In this document: one piece after another, positions 20,582-33,375 of the stretch | Position numbering within the stretch: position 1 is the first letter of the stretch | Layout: every line of letters begins with the position of its first letter | Assembly: GCA_907165135.1 (NCBI GenBank) | Contig: OU015567.1 | Span: 14,389,001-14,453,000 of the forward strand | DNA: 64,000 nt | DNA from: Oikopleura dioica | Taxonomy: Eukaryota > Chordata > Appendicularia > Copelata > Oikopleuridae | Reading direction: 5' to 3' | Notes under the pieces: model-generated | What the model saw: only the letters and a program-made list of their open reading frames with translations | Database searches by the model: none | What the model was told of the DNA's origin: nothing | Position numbers and translations under genes: made by a program

Positions 20582-23081
20582 CTAATAATAATAATCGATG
20601 AGTTTCTGACGTTCGGATCTCATCAAATCGTATTTATCATTGTTGGTCAGCTTGTAGACGCGAAATGTCTTGTTCTCAAGCACCAGCTGGAAATATTTTG
20701 CATAAGAGGGATTTACTTGAACTTCGTTGCAAAATCTTTCTGGCAGACCCGCCTTTGGAGTCGTTCGGTCAGCCTTAAAAATATTGTCTAGGCTTTCTCA
20801 ATTCAAAGCGATTGAAACCTGAAGATGATCATTTGCTAGGTCAATCAGATCTGGCGTCGCGCAGTTATCCTTTTTCGAACCGCCTTGATAGCAAATCGAG
20901 TTTTCCACCACAATATGCGTCGTTCCATATTTTCCTAGCCGCTCGAGCACTTCTTCCGCCGTTCTATGAGCGTAAATCTGGTATACATCGAAAGTAGTTT
21001 CTCTCAACCGCTTGTCTTCGTAATGAGGATGATTTGTGAGCGCTCTCCAGGTGCTAAATGACAAATTAAACAACTGGTCTACATTCCAGGTTAGGGTTAG
21101 GTTACCTGAGCCGGACGCCAGCATTGAGCTGCATAGATCCCGAAAAGACTGTATCTCTCGGCTGCTGGGCTCCCCATTCCATGAGCTCTACTGTGTCGGG
21201 ATCGTAAAATTCGAGCTCTTTAGTCGTTTGCTTCGTGTAGTCTTCAATGTTGTTGTAATAGGCTCCGAATAAAAGAGCAGCAGTGATGAAAAATCTTCCA
21301 TCTCTCCATTTTAATATTCCCCAAATTTCCGGAAGCGACACTTTTCAAGGTAAAAAGCTTCAAAAACTTTACGCGAATTTCACTTTTCAACCTTGCCTAA
21401 ACAAATCAAAGCGGCCGCATGCGGCGACCACAAGTACTTCATTCTCATCGTCGACAAAGCAAGAAGGAAAAAGATAAAGGAGTGGATGAGATGATAGCCG
21501 ATTTCGGGGCGATCTGAAAATGGTCCTCTTCCAGGCTTGCCATTTTCGTCCATTGACCAGACTTGAAATTGGTGGTATAAAAGAGCTAATAATCCAACGA
21601 CAAGGACTGCGATCCAAGCTGGTAGGAATCCCTGCGTTGCTAGCCGCGGGAAAGTGTCTTTTGGCAGGAAATTGAACGCGCCATTGCATAGATAGAGCTA
21701 TTTCGAGGTCATAATGGACATTTTTAGACAGTGGGGGCTGTTATAAGTTGTCTTCTAACCTTTCCTTTGCGTCGAAATCATCCGTTTCGGCGATTTCAAA
21801 CTTTGCGAGGAGAAATTTGAAAATATGCTCGTCAGGCTCAACAGCTATTGCCGATTTGACTCCCATTTGGAAAACGGTAGCGAGAGCGATTGTGAGAATG
21901 ATTTCGATAATGAGCTTCAGGAAGGAAATAATTGCGCCGTCTTTAGATCTGCGTAGACGACAAGAAAGCATAATCCAAGCTGCAGGAATGAAGGAAGCAA
22001 CAAGTGATCTATAAAAGAATGATAAGCTGGAATAAAATTCTGTGGGTAAACCTTGGAGTCATGGTATTGAAGAACTGGAGAATGTAAGTCATCACCAGCG
22101 AAAATATCAGAGACAGATAGACAACTTTCACTTTCTTCGTTGGCACCAGATCGAGAGCACCAGCGCCATAAAGCGCGCAAGCTTGGAGAAGAAAGACGAA
22201 CTGATTGAATTGCCAGCAAATCGCGAAGCAAAAAGAAGCTGGAAAGTTTTCATTTCTATCTTTCAAATCAAAACGAAAACTTACCGAAACAAAGCCCTAC
22301 TGTATATTTGACATCGTGCTGAGTACCCTGTTTGAAATATTTTGTCAGTATTGCCAGTTGAAGAGCCCAAAAAGGAAGAGCGAAGGACTCTCTCAGCGGA
22401 ACGGTGAACTCGACTCTCGTCATGTCGAATCGAGCCAGAGTGAAGAAGACTGGAGCGGGAAGAGCGCATACCCATGATCCACAAAGCATCCAAGCTGTGA
22501 AGTACAGCGACAAACTGTAGATAAGTTGGAGATTGAACACTAAAATTCCATCAAAATAAAGAAGATGGAGGAAAGAAACCTTGGTATGTGTACCAAATGA
22601 TCGGGATGAGCTTTGGTTTGAGAATTTTGTAGACGACGCCTAAGAAAAACTCCTGGTAGATGTTGAATCGCTCGAGGATATTGACTTCATTAGGGAATTC
22701 GGTTTTGTTATCGCGGGTGTATCGATGCATGGCAGTTGAAAAATCGGGAGCTTCAACGTATTGCTTGAAGTAAGAATAATAGAGTCCAGATTCTGTTCTT
22801 TCATGAAGTTCGAGAAATACTCGCCGCGTAAGTAAGAACCTTCGAAACGAACCTTTCCTGAAAGAAATTTCTCTTTCGACCTGCTTGATGTTCGTGAACC
22901 ACATTTCATTTTCATGCTGAATGTACAGATACCATGTATGATGATAAGCAATGGCCAAACCAATGAGAACTCCAATCACATTCCAAACCAAAGAAAGAAA
23001 ATTAACTTCCGCTCGTTTTCCAGTATCCACTTTCTTTGCTTCTTTCTCTTTCGATTTCCTATCCGATGCCTTTTTGGCCAT
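20582..23081 (-). CDS. dpy19l: DPY-19-like C-mannosyltransferase
   Basis: DPY19 proteins are ER multi-pass enzymes that C-mannosylate tryptophans in WxxW motifs of thrombospondin-type repeats. Exons (minus): 23081-22580, 22539-22285, 22238-22052, 22008-21765, 21697-21397, 21340-21106, 21053-20819, 20773-20582. Family hallmarks: YYSYFKQYVEAPDF, ERFNIYQE, TVPLRESFALPF, ICWQFNQFV and TNHPHYEDKRLRE near the C-terminus, with about ten hydrophobic helices. The start has a Lys-rich cytosolic tail. Frame requires a GA-AG intron (21764-21698), which restores the FDAK/LYLC alignment, and probably a GC-AG intron after 21397. It lies 113 bp downstream of the TMEM237-like gene on the same strand, with a trans-splice-like acceptor before its ATG. 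Confidence 0.9.
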
Positions 23082-23082
23082 T

Positions 23083-23084
23083 CT
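23083..23084 (-). promoter_or_regulatory. Likely trans-splice acceptor before the DPY19L start
   Basis: A T-rich tract ending TTTTAG is followed by A and then the ATG. The arrangement AG-A-ATG recurs at several genes here and fits spliced-leader addition in an operon. Confidence 0.5.
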
Positions 23085-23194
23085 AAAACAAGAGTTTTAA
23101 GCAAATGGGTTTATAAAAATAGTTCTGTAATTAAAAAATAAAAACATGGATGATGGAAGTGATAGAAAACAGTGATGGAGACGGTTGGACATTT

Positions 23195-24693
23195 TCAAAT
23201 TTCGTTTTGTTTCTTGATTCTTTGATACAGCGCGCCTCCTGGAGCATCAGAAAAGCTCATAGCCGCCCAAGAGAGAAGAAGAAGTGATGCTCGAATCCAC
23301 TCGACGATGATGAAGCCGTCGGAGTCTGATTAAATAAAAACATGAGCGTTTCTCGCGACCAAGAATAAGTACCTTCGAAATCAGGAACTTGTGTGGCATT
23401 TTGACTGTCTGGAAGAGCCTCAACTGCCTCCAATTTTGCAGTTTCATAAAGGCAATCACCAACAGCCGAGATCATAAGAGCTATGAGAAGGGCGATGTTG
23501 CTCAAACTCGCTGGATCGAATCGAATGAGTCGTGTCAATCCGCCGATTCCAAGTGGATCGACGTTGCAAAGCGTTCCGAATGTCGCGAATGTTATTAACG
23601 CACTCACTGTTACATCTAAAAGCAGCTTTCAAGACAACGAAAGGCCTCGTTTTGTCAACTTACAGAGAGCTTCCCTAGCTTCGCGATGGAAGTGAACACT
23701 GAACTGATTCCCTAGAGCTCCAATCAACGCAATACCAGCAGAAAGTCCAAGAGAAAATCTCGCAAAATTTCTTATAATCGTTAGCAGTCCTTCTCCTTGT
23801 TTATGCGTTGTTTCGGGAGTAGCAAAAGCGGGCTAAATAAGAAATTTTAATATAAAAGGAAAGTGGTAAAAAGTCTCACCATTCTGCCATGATTGTCCAT
23901 TGGCCGGGTGTTATCTCCGGGCGCTTTAGCCTGGAAGCCAGTTTTCGTCTGTTGGGAATTCGTTAGAACAAGATAATGCTTTTGGCTTGATTTACCTGAA
24001 CATAGAGATGGCCTTCAGTTGGATTGACGTTATTTGGTCGGCCGTAGTCTTTCACACTATAAACGATGAATAATTACAGTAAAACACTGTAATAACTTAC
24101 CTATTGGGCTTATGGACTTTTTTCGTTTCCACAGGAGCATGTTTAGCCAACAATGTTTGGTATCTTACATCAACAGGCACGTCTTCAGGGATTTCAGCTG
24201 GCTCGTTTAAAATTTGCGGCGGAGCTCCTGCGGGAATCGGCATTCCTCGGTCGATTCCATCCAAATTTCCCATGTCGATGTTTTGAGCTGGTTCTTCACC
24301 GAGATTTGCACTGTCGGGGTAGATATTCTGTCGGGGTAGATATTCTGTTCTCTCGAGGGTTTCGTCAAATCGGACGGATTTCGAGCTCTGTTTCATCAGC
24401 GGAGGAACGTCTTCTGTCATTTGGAAGGATTCATTGACTTGCTCCTGAGGCAAAGCATCGACTGGGCGAGGTGAAAGAGTCTCCAAGGATCGTGGCGATT
24501 CTTGAACAAGCTGAACCGTATCTGATGTGCTATCCGGAGCAGGTGCTTTTGTTCGTCGCTTCTTTCGCTGACGACGAGCGGTAGATTGAATTGGCGGAAG
24601 TTGGGTAGGAGGAGGCATGCTTGCTGGGCTTTCATTAGGTTGACCGGAATCTGGTGCGGGCAGATCATTCAGCTGATCCAAAATCGAAGACAT
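23195..24693 (-). CDS. tmem237: TMEM237-like transmembrane protein
   Basis: Exons (minus): 24693-24101, 24056-23996, 23948-23880, 23832-23664, 23614-23373, 23325-23195. The N-terminal 200 residues are disordered and Pro/basic rich. A short conserved-looking linker follows (KTGFQAKAPGD), then four hydrophobic helices, with a FDPASLSNIALLIALMIS segment matching the TMEM237 pattern and a last helix ending LLLLSWAAMSF. TMEM237 belongs to the ciliary transition zone; its human form is linked to Joubert syndrome. The call rests on architecture plus short motif similarity. Its ATG is preceded by CCCAG-A, a trans-splice-like acceptor. Confidence 0.65.
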
Positions 24694-25545
24694 TCTGGGT
24701 ATGTTTTGTTTGAACTAACGAATTGAAAAAAAGATTAGCGCTAGAATTATGAAGAATTACAAAATTGTCTGAGCGAGTAGATATGAAGGCACTGGTCTTA
24801 ACATAAGTATACAGAAAATCATGACATCAGGATGAATTATAAGTGTGAAAGAGTATTGGAACTACCAAAAGCAAAGCGTTGTCAATCAGTTGAAATAATT
24901 TACAGAAGCAAATGAAGGAAATCTCTGTGTATAAGGTATAGAAAAGGACATGAAGAGATAGTAACACTGCGTTGCATCGAAAATAATAATCTCGCGGCAT
25001 CGTCGGAGTTGTCGGTCTTTGAGGAATGATTAGATCCTGCTCGCACTTCATCTGCGCCGGGGTCCATTTCCGTATGGGTATTGCTTTAGTCCGTTTTCAT
25101 AAAACACAATTGTCATCGACATTTGTCGATGTTGAATTTTTCCACAGCAATGTTAACAACAAAATTAGCGAACAGCAGACTTTTTCCTGCTTCTATTCTG
25201 CAGTTCTGATTCAAATCTTTTGCTAGAAATTCGATTCAACATGCAACAACCCTGCGACAGACGTTTTTTATCAGGAAAATTTATTCATTTTATTGTTTTG
25301 TGTTTTATTTGTCAGTGAACTCCGTTTTCTGTTTGTTTCAGGTAGAGGGTTCTGTACAAGAAGCAAGATTTTTTGAAGACATTGATTTGCTTGACTGGTG
25401 GGTGATTTCTTGAAGGAAAAAATGCAAAAAATATATTTTAAACCTGAGAACTTATTATAATAATTATGAATTAATAAATAATAATGCGCCAGTTTTTTAT
25501 CTGTGAGGGTCACTACACATATCCTACTATATATACATTTATGAA
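24694..25545. other. Gene-free interval
   Basis: An AT-rich interval between the TMEM237-like gene and the 3' end of the next minus-strand gene. Short frames lack splice structure. No repeats were recognised. Confidence 0.4.
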
Positions 25546-27266
25546 TTAAAACTCTAGTTTTTTAGGAAAGCAAGTATCGAGAATGGAGAACATATGCTGT
25601 CCGCATTCGTTCTGATTCTTGAAGACAATCGACTCAAACTGAGGGGTAGACGACTGAGATCGAGAGGAGGTGCTGGATGAACTTGAAGAGGTTGCTGAAG
25701 ACTGAGAAGTGGTAGTGGAGGAAATGGGTTTCAAAGCTGGCTCTAGAGCCGCTTTGGTTTCAATAATGTTAGAAGAAGCGATGTGAGGGTGGTGAGCATA
25801 AAAGGGCTCGCGAATATTGGGCCGCAATTCAATAGTGTTGCTGTTTAAGTCCTTGGGCAAGAACTGAGACGAAACTGGAGGACAAGGGCGATTAATAGTG
25901 GCATCAGCTTCTGTCTCCCTTGTAGCAGGGGCCGGTTGGTGAGGGCTTTGGAAGGCAGGGAGATTTCGGCGGGGAAATACTTTGCCAGGTGGAGAGATAA
26001 GTTTGGGGTCGTAGAAGGGGAAAGGCGGGGGAGCAACAGGGAAACGAGGGACGGCAAAGGGAAGACGAAACATGTTGAAGGATGGGTGGGGGACTTGCGG
26101 TTGCTGAAAACGTTCCTGTAAGTGAGCGCGGCCAGTTTGAAGCTGCCCAGAGTGGACGTACTGCTCTGCTTGTCCATTTTGAAGAAGTACGCTGTTAAGT
26201 TGATCTGAAACATCAGATAGATGCGATTTCAATAAGAATTCTATACCCTGAGAAATAACTGGCGTGTTTCCGTATTGCATCACGCTCGTCTGTCGAACAC
26301 TTTCGGTAAGAAGTCCTCGCGGAGATTGCTGAGGAGCACTCCTTTGTCCGTGCGCTTGTTGATACTGCGCTTGATTCATCTGCTGATATAAACGTAGTTC
26401 TTCCTCAGCTTGGTGGGAATGGTCGCTCGATCGGAAGCCCGGCTGATGGTAAGCTGGCTGCCTCCTTTCGTTCATTCTACTCACTTGATGCTGCAGATCT
26501 TGCTGAACAGCTGGATCTGTAAAGTACTGAGTATTCGGGATTCGGTCTACTCGTTGAATTCGCTGAGTTTGCGGTACTTGATGTCTCTGGTACGGATGGT
26601 GCTGGAGCTTTGGAGAGCGACGCTTTCTCTCTGGCTGAATGACCTTCGAATACTCGTTCGGGTGAAGATGTCGAATCGTATTTGAAGAAGCAGGCGGAAA
26701 GTTCACACCGTTCGATGTTACGCCCACGAGTTTCAGCGCTGGCGTACTGGCTCTTGTATCGACGAACGCGTTCTGTATGAAGTTGTTCACTTGTCGCTGA
26801 GTAGAGCGCTTCTCCTTCGTTAAATAGCTCGTTCTTGATCCTGGGCGCTCAGGCGAATCGTCTGAAATTACGCCACCATCTTCTGGAACTCCTCGCTTTC
26901 TTCCACTTTCTTGAGAGTGAAAGGATCTCATAATGACACCTTCTCGGTGAACGTCGGGCGAGCCCGAAAGCTCTGGAGTCACTGTTAGTGGTTTTTCCAT
27001 CGATGGTTTGACGCTTAATGAAAATTTATGCATTGTTCTCTTCGTTGATGTCAAAAAGTCTTGGTTGCTATTCAAATAATCGCGTAATAACAAGGGTTTG
27101 AAAATTACCTCATAACGTCAATATATTCATTCTCTTGCGTCTGTGCCGGCACCACTACCTCTTCTCTTTGCAGTGGCTTGTAATACGCGATTTCGTCTGC
27201 ACGGGTACCCACATCAAGTTCCTCGCCGCTTTCGCTCTGAATGTAACATTGATACGCCTCATACAT
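25546..27266 (-). CDS. Disordered Gln/Pro/Ser-rich protein, unknown
   Basis: Exon 1 is 27266-27109 and exon 2 starts 27067; phases agree through a 41-bp intron. The long second part is open to its stop, but 26246-26205 is a perfect 42-bp GT-AG intron without in-frame stops, so two isoforms are possible. The protein begins MYEAYQCYIQ, has a Gln-rich middle (about residues 180-300), a Pro/Phe-rich stretch (AVPRFPVAPPPFPFYDP) and a Ser run near the end. It closes with a Cys-containing motif (CGQHMFSILDTCFPKK). No domain was recognised. A TATATAA lies just upstream of the only in-frame ATG, closer than usual, so the true start may differ. Confidence 0.65.
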
Positions 27267-27977
27267 TATGCTCTCGTTTGTTATATATAGAGTCCAGGCC
27301 GATTTATATCTATCGAATGGTAAGTGCACGCTTCGATGACGATACGTCGAGTATCACGGGTCATTTAGGATTTGGTGTTTTACCGAGTGCTTGTATACAT
27401 TTTTTAAATCATCCATCGTGCCATTTGAAATAATGTGACTCGTAGTAAGAATATGTTAATCATCAAAAATGACATATAATTTTGTTAACATAAAGCTTTA
27501 GTGCAAAGAAAATTGGAAAATAAATAGATTAGTATGTTCGCTCAACTGTGAAAATTCACGTAGAACTCTCTTGATAGTATATCTTTACGGCGATGGAAAG
27601 TAAAATTACCTCTATTTCAATGGAAGCCGATCGTTGTCTTTTGAAAGGCGCTGCACCGTTCGCTAAATATTCATTTTTAGTGAATGATAAAATTAATTAT
27701 TGACTGGAATCAGATGGCTTTATTAATTAACATGAGTGTGTGGCCCTGCTGAAATTTTAATCGCGACTCTATATAAAACGCGACGTGTTACTGTACCTAA
27801 GCCTTGGTTGATAAAAATGGGGAATTCTCGGACCATGGCTTGGCCGTTTTGCCAGTCTTGCTCGTCTTGATTGATAGTTAGGTGGGTGGAATCAGATTGG
27901 TCTGAATATTGTTGAATTATATTCAGATATTGATTGTTTTCTGATTATTTTTTTTATCATAACATTATTCACTAACA
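27267..27977. other. Gene-free interval, probable promoter of the 25.5-27.3 kb gene
   Basis: Beyond the TATA-like element near 27284 nothing specific is visible. The composition is AT-rich, with no long frames. Confidence 0.4.
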
Positions 27978-30020
27978 TTATTGATAAAAAAAGCTATTTT
28001 TCTCTAAGATCTCGTTCAAACCTGGAACTGTTTCCTCAAAGCCGTTGTCGATCTCTGTCTTGTGCGCTCCTCCTTCAAGCAGTTCTACTGTAAACTCTTC
28101 CTGAGAATATTTTCCCTCCTTTTTCGCCTCTTCTTTCTCAAGTGTGCAATCGGATTCCTTCTTATCAACTAACGCGTCGGAATCTCTCTCATGCGCGGGT
28201 TCTTCTTTACGTTGCACATTCGGCTTATCGAAATTCTCCACCTTGCCGGCTTCAATTTTTCCCATGCTTTTGATGCTTTCTTCGTCGTATGAAAACTCGT
28301 CAACACTGTCGTGTTCAATTTGCTCACGCGATTTGAAGTTGTGTTTGAATTCAGAGTCCGAATCCGACGCCATCGCGACTTTAACCGATTCTTCAGGAGC
28401 TTCCTGGGTCTCTCGCGTCTCTTTTCCTTCATCGCCAATCTTTCCAACAGTTTCTTGAATTATCTTTTCCAGGTCAAAGGGTTCTGATGAAGGAGCACCA
28501 TCGGCGTCCTTCTCGATCGATTCGAAAGCTTCTTCCAGGATACTCTTTTTCCTTGCGAATGCACGAAGCGAACGGACATTTCCTTCCTCGGATTCACTTT
28601 TGTCAGTTGATGATTCTACTGGTTCAGCGACGATCTTCTGGACTTCATTTATTCTGCTACGAATACGCCTTTAAAAGACACTATTTTCATCCGAAGAGTT
28701 CTTACCTGACGCTGTCTTCAGATTTGTCAATATCTTCATTTGAATTTGACATTTTATCATTTTCATCAGGCTTTGTTAATTTTGCTTCACTAGAATTTGG
28801 CAGTGGAGAATTTGAAGGACTTTTTCTACTCATTGAATCTTCATCAATAATCAAGGAGCCATCTTTAGGGGAGGTCGGGTTGTTTTTCTCAGGTTCAGGA
28901 TCAACGAATTCATTCGGCAGCTGGTCAGGATGAAGATCTTCCAAAGAAGGAACAGAAACACTAAATTTATCATAACTTTTTTATCAAAATTCTTGAGATT
29001 ACTTTGAATCATTCGAAATCTTTCTCAGCGGTGGCGGAGGACTGCTCAACTCATTTTTCATACAGAGCTCCTCCTCTTCGTTTAAGAAAAACTCTTTCTT
29101 CGGCGACTCGCTCTCTTGGAGACTCTTTTCATTATTTTCTTCTTGGTTATTTTGATCGGCAAGACTGTTTGTCTTCTGGTTAGTTTGTTCTTGTTGAGTT
29201 TTTTCTGCATCATCATTATCATCATCGAGCGTTAGGTCAACAATTGCGACTTCGGTTTGGACGCGAGGTCGACTAGGGACGGACGTGTTTGGTCTACGAA
29301 TGCCTCGCCGTGTGTTCACTGGAAGAAAGTCACTTCCCGCCCTGGAGGCTGTTGGCGAGTACGCGTAGCCGATCGAACTCGTCATGCTCCCTCGTTTGAC
29401 TTGTGTCTTTGGAGGCGTCTTGCCAAGCTTCTCGTAGAATTCCAAACGGCGTTGGTCTAAAACGTAAAATCACTTTTGAAAAGTCAAAATCAGATTTATT
29501 CTTGACAAGCAAAGTTATATCTTTCATTTATCAACTTGATAGCTATCGACAAGTTGTAAATATTTGAATTGCTTTCGTAAATACAAGGATCAGGTGATAG
29601 TCACTTTCTAGCGATTAGGCTTTCCTGGAGACTCGAAACTATTTGATAACTATCGACAAAGGTCATTTGTATATTAAAAAAGATTCCTCATGGCCTGATA
29701 AATGCTGAGTTTCGTTATTACGTTTATTCCCCCTTGACCTTTGGGGGTAAATTTCATCACTGTTTTATAAGTTCACAAGTCTTACTTTTGCTGCTATCTT
29801 CACCGCGAAATGGGTACCATTTAGGAAGAAAGCGTCGGACCTGCTTGAAGCGGCCTTTCTTCTTATCGTCTGGGACGAGTTTTTCATAGCGCTCGTAGGC
29901 GATTTCCCAGGCATGGTCATTCAGAATTCCGACGGCTTGGAATTTCTTGCAGTGGTCGCAGAGGCCAAACTCTCGCCCACCCATTAGTTCGATCGGGATT
30001 CCATAGCTATCCGACTCCAT
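27978..30020 (-). CDS. Acidic low-complexity protein with N-terminal Cys pair, unknown
   Basis: Exons (minus): 30020-29786, 29456-29003, 28960-28706, 28668-27978; all phases agree. The N-terminus looks folded (IELMGGREFGLCDHCKKFQ, with a CxxC pair, then RFKQVRRFLPKWYPF). The remaining ~450 residues are acidic, Ser/Pro-rich and lack globular signature; one patch reads VDLTLDDDNDD. No family was recognised. A CxxC-bearing N-domain with a long acidic tail might be a chromatin or RNA adaptor, but nothing proves it. The ATG is preceded by CTCTAG-A, a trans-splice-like acceptor. Confidence 0.65.
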
Positions 30021-30479
30021 TCTAGAGCAAAATCAAATGAAAAATAATGAAGCAGTAGAAATTTGACATTTTGAAGCGATGGGCAGAATGTTCATTTTGG
30101 TGGGATTGGATTACGCGCTTTTGAAGGGTAAGAAAGGAAGGTGAAGAAGAATTCTGGGATAAAAAGCCGGCCGATTGAAGATTCTCTGATGTCGAAAAAC
30201 AGAGGAAATCATTTCTTTTAGTTTTCTTGGCAAACATTTACGAAATTCGTAAATGTACACGGGGCAAACAAATGACTGACCAGATAAAACTTTTGAGAGC
30301 AAATTTAACAGCTAAGTTCGAAATTCACTTTCTGTTACGTAATACAGTAGATGTGCCCATTTAGTTTCTAATTGATGAATACCTGCGCGTTGGTTAACAA
30401 GCTGGGTTAATGTTCTATCTTGCGAGTCGAGAAAGTTGAAAAAGTGTCAAGTTAAAAGTGGAATGATGGAAAGAGGCGG

Positions 30480-33105
30480 CTACGAGGCATCCTTTTGCAA
30501 TAAAAGCTTTATATTCGTTGCTATTTCCCGTGCACACTGAAAATAAACGAGCTGTTAAAATTTGGCTGCTATTTGCGTGACCTACCGAAAAGAGCTCGTT
30601 GTTTTCTCCACCGCCTGGCATGTTGTTGATGCTCTCGATCAGCCGTTCTCTGTTCTAAATTTGACTTTAGCAGAATTCTCATCTCTCGAAAGCTCTATTT
30701 GTTCGCTTTTATCGGGAAATAAATAGGGAGTAAAAACTTCATGATGAATGAGTGGAGAACTCGTTAAAATAAAAGATCAACCAAATTTGGAGATTGAACA
30801 GCCCTCGAATTTATGCGAAATCTCAAAACTTTACGAAAAAAATACGATGAGAATTTTTTTTTGCGAAATTCTGTATCAATCCGTTGTTGTCAAAACTTAC
30901 ATTGGATAGAACAGTGACTGCGTTGGAACCATCGCCTTCGTATAAATCAATCAGGTCGGAAATACAACGCACGATTTCATCCCCGCAGCCGCGAAACAGT
31001 TCGGTTTGGCCATTTTTCACCGCCGTGAGAAGCTTCTTCAGTGAGCTGGAGACTCCTTGGCAGAGAACCTCGACTTTTGAACGGGATCTACTTCGAGAAG
31101 TGGCTTGAACTGGAGGAAGGTCGGAGTTGGAAGCGGGGGAAGGAATCTTCTTGCCTCGATAGCGACTAGAAGTGATGTTTTATCGATCCAGAGATTCTGG
31201 CCTTACTTGAGCTCTTTTGCCTGAGCCGTAATTCGATCCCTGAAAATCGAATTCTGGTCGTTGAGCGAGTTTATCTTTCTCCTCGCAACTTCCAGCTCCT
31301 TCTTGAGCTCGATTACTTCATCGCTCTTCTCTGAGGTGATTTCTTGAATCTCATTGTCGACATCTGACACTTCTTCTTGTGAGCTCGTTGAAGCCACTAT
31401 AAAATTGAAAAAGGGGGAATTCTCGGGAGAGATGAAAGAGAAAGGGGGAAATAAATTAAAGGTCGGCTGAAAGGTTTTTTTGCTGAAAATGAGCTAATTG
31501 AGTCCAAAATTGATCCGTTGCCGGTCCCTGAAGAGACATATGCCTAATGATTCATCATCAAAAACTGGGGCCGTCGTTAAAAATTTATTTTGGCGTTGGA
31601 AATTAAATTGATCAAAATAATACAAAATTACCATCATCATAAATCGGATCCTCGGAATCGTAACCATCGATCATTTTTCCTTCCGACGTTGGCTCGTGAC
31701 TCTCGACGAAATCGTCATAATCAACGCGTTTGCGAAATTCGTCGATGACATCAACAAGGAGTTGGAAAAAATCTTGCTGTTCCATTTTAGCGATCTTTTG
31801 TCTTCCTTGATTTCGGCTCTGGCTATACTCTGGGTGAATCGGCAGAAATGACTGGTGATGTCTCTTATTTCCAGAGTTTGCTTCCCAAACGGTCTCGATC
31901 TCTCTCCTGTCGACCTCGTCGAATAAATCCGCGCATAGTTCGGTAAAAACTTCATCTGGCAAGTTGGATAGGCGCTCCCGTCCATGGGCAACATGCTCGA
32001 CGCACGAAAGATTGACAAAGTGATTGCCGATGCGATGATTCGGTCTCTAAAAACGCCAGTTTTCAACAACAGCTTCAGCTGCTTCACTCACCTTGCGAGC
32101 GACAAAAAACGTTAGTCGATCTGGCAGCTCGTGTCGAATCTCAACCAACCGTTCGTAAATCAAGTCGTTGCCTGTTCTTTGGGCGACCTCGCGGGCCATG
32201 TCTTCGGCTGTTTGGCCTTTATTGTTGGGCATGGCGGGGTTGGCGCCGTAAATGCACAGGAGTTCCACTTGGAGGAGCTGCTCGTTTTGGACCGCTATGT
32301 GCAGCGCCGTGTCCCCGTCTTTCTCTCCGTGTTGCCAGTCAACTCTGGCTCCTAAAAACCTGTTTTAGAAAGAGACTTCTCTCGAGAAATGTAAAAAAAG
32401 GAACCTAGAAATAGATCTGTCAAAATAAAAATTCTTTTTTTTTTCATTTTTCATATTTAATGATTGAGCGACTGCCAGTCATGATGTCTAAATTTAGGAA
32501 AAAACGCATACCATGGGCTAAAAATCGAAGTGTAGGACCAAGTTGATTCGTCCGCACGACAGAGAAGAGCTGTTTCGACAGCTCGAACCTATCCTCGTAA
32601 GGCTCTTCATCCTTGTAAAGAAATGCTGTTTTAGAGATAGTCAGAGAATTGTAGCTTTTCGGCAATAAATAGGAGGTCTCTCGTATCTTTCCTTGATGGA
32701 CATATTTTTCGTTGATGAATTTCTCTCTCCTTTCGGATGAATCTCCAGGGCGCAGTTTAATTTTCGCCTCTTTGTTTGGATCGAGCAAAAGAGTTTCCCA
32801 AACTCGATTTCCTCCTGATTCGTGTAATTTTTGAAGCATTTCAAACTGCGAAGCCGGCCAGTCGGAGTGAACTTTGTGTTTCAGCTGGCTAAAATTACGG
32901 ATGAATAAACGACCTTGATCCTTTTTTCATTTGATGACAATTTATCGAATTTTTATAGGAATAACCTGACATGGCGTCCGAGTTGTTTATGAATATTGGC
33001 ACAATCGTCGCACAAAAACACTGCTCTGTTCAATGAAGCCCATCTTGTTACAGGATTGCTACAGTCGCCACAGGAGAATCCCTCGCTCGGAACCTCCATG
33101 GACAT
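30480..33105 (-). CDS. git: GIT family ArfGAP
   Basis: GIT proteins are Arf GTPase-activating scaffolds that partner PIX at focal adhesions, centrosomes and synapses. Exons (minus): 33105-32966, 32888-32512, 32351-32092, 32046-31632, 31396-31207, 31165-30901, 30654-30586, 30536-30480. The N-terminus is an ArfGAP zinc finger (CGDCSNPVTRWASLNRAVFL, CDDCANIH) with the conserved Arg region LGRHVR. Ankyrin repeats follow (GDTALHIAVQNEQ, GANPAMPNNKGQT). The Spa2-homology region has FDEVDRRE and LPIHPEYSQSRNQGRQK. A coiled coil (EVIELKKELEVARRKI) precedes a C-terminal focal-adhesion-targeting-like bundle ending CAREIATNIKLLL. The linkers are shorter than in vertebrate GIT1/2. ILK and GIT both work at adhesions, but the two genes are not contiguous. 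Confidence 0.92.
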
Positions 33106-33375
33106 TCTAAAATCAAGCTCGTTGAGATTCTTGAAGCGAAATCATTACTGTAAGCAGGAGTAATTGTTCTATTGATGGTGGTTAAACGGGCCTTTTCGCA
33201 TTTTCCGCGCGTGCGCCCCTTGATTGTCATGAAACGATGGTACGTTTGAGGGCCAAATGTCGTTCTGACATTTTGAAGTTGAAATTTTCTGTTTTCGAGG
33301 ATTCACAAACACTGGCAATAAAAATGTTTCAATGAGAATTCTTGTGAACTTTGAAGATTATTTTTACTTGAAAAT

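Noticed and set aside
21085-21105. GGTTAGGGTTAGG in a DPY19L intron as a telomere insert
   Set aside because: Only about two units, and part of it forms the splice donor context; chance is sufficient.
25936-26685. Plus-strand frames opposite the Gln/Pro-rich gene
   Set aside because: Mirror frames produced by biased codon content of the real minus-strand gene.
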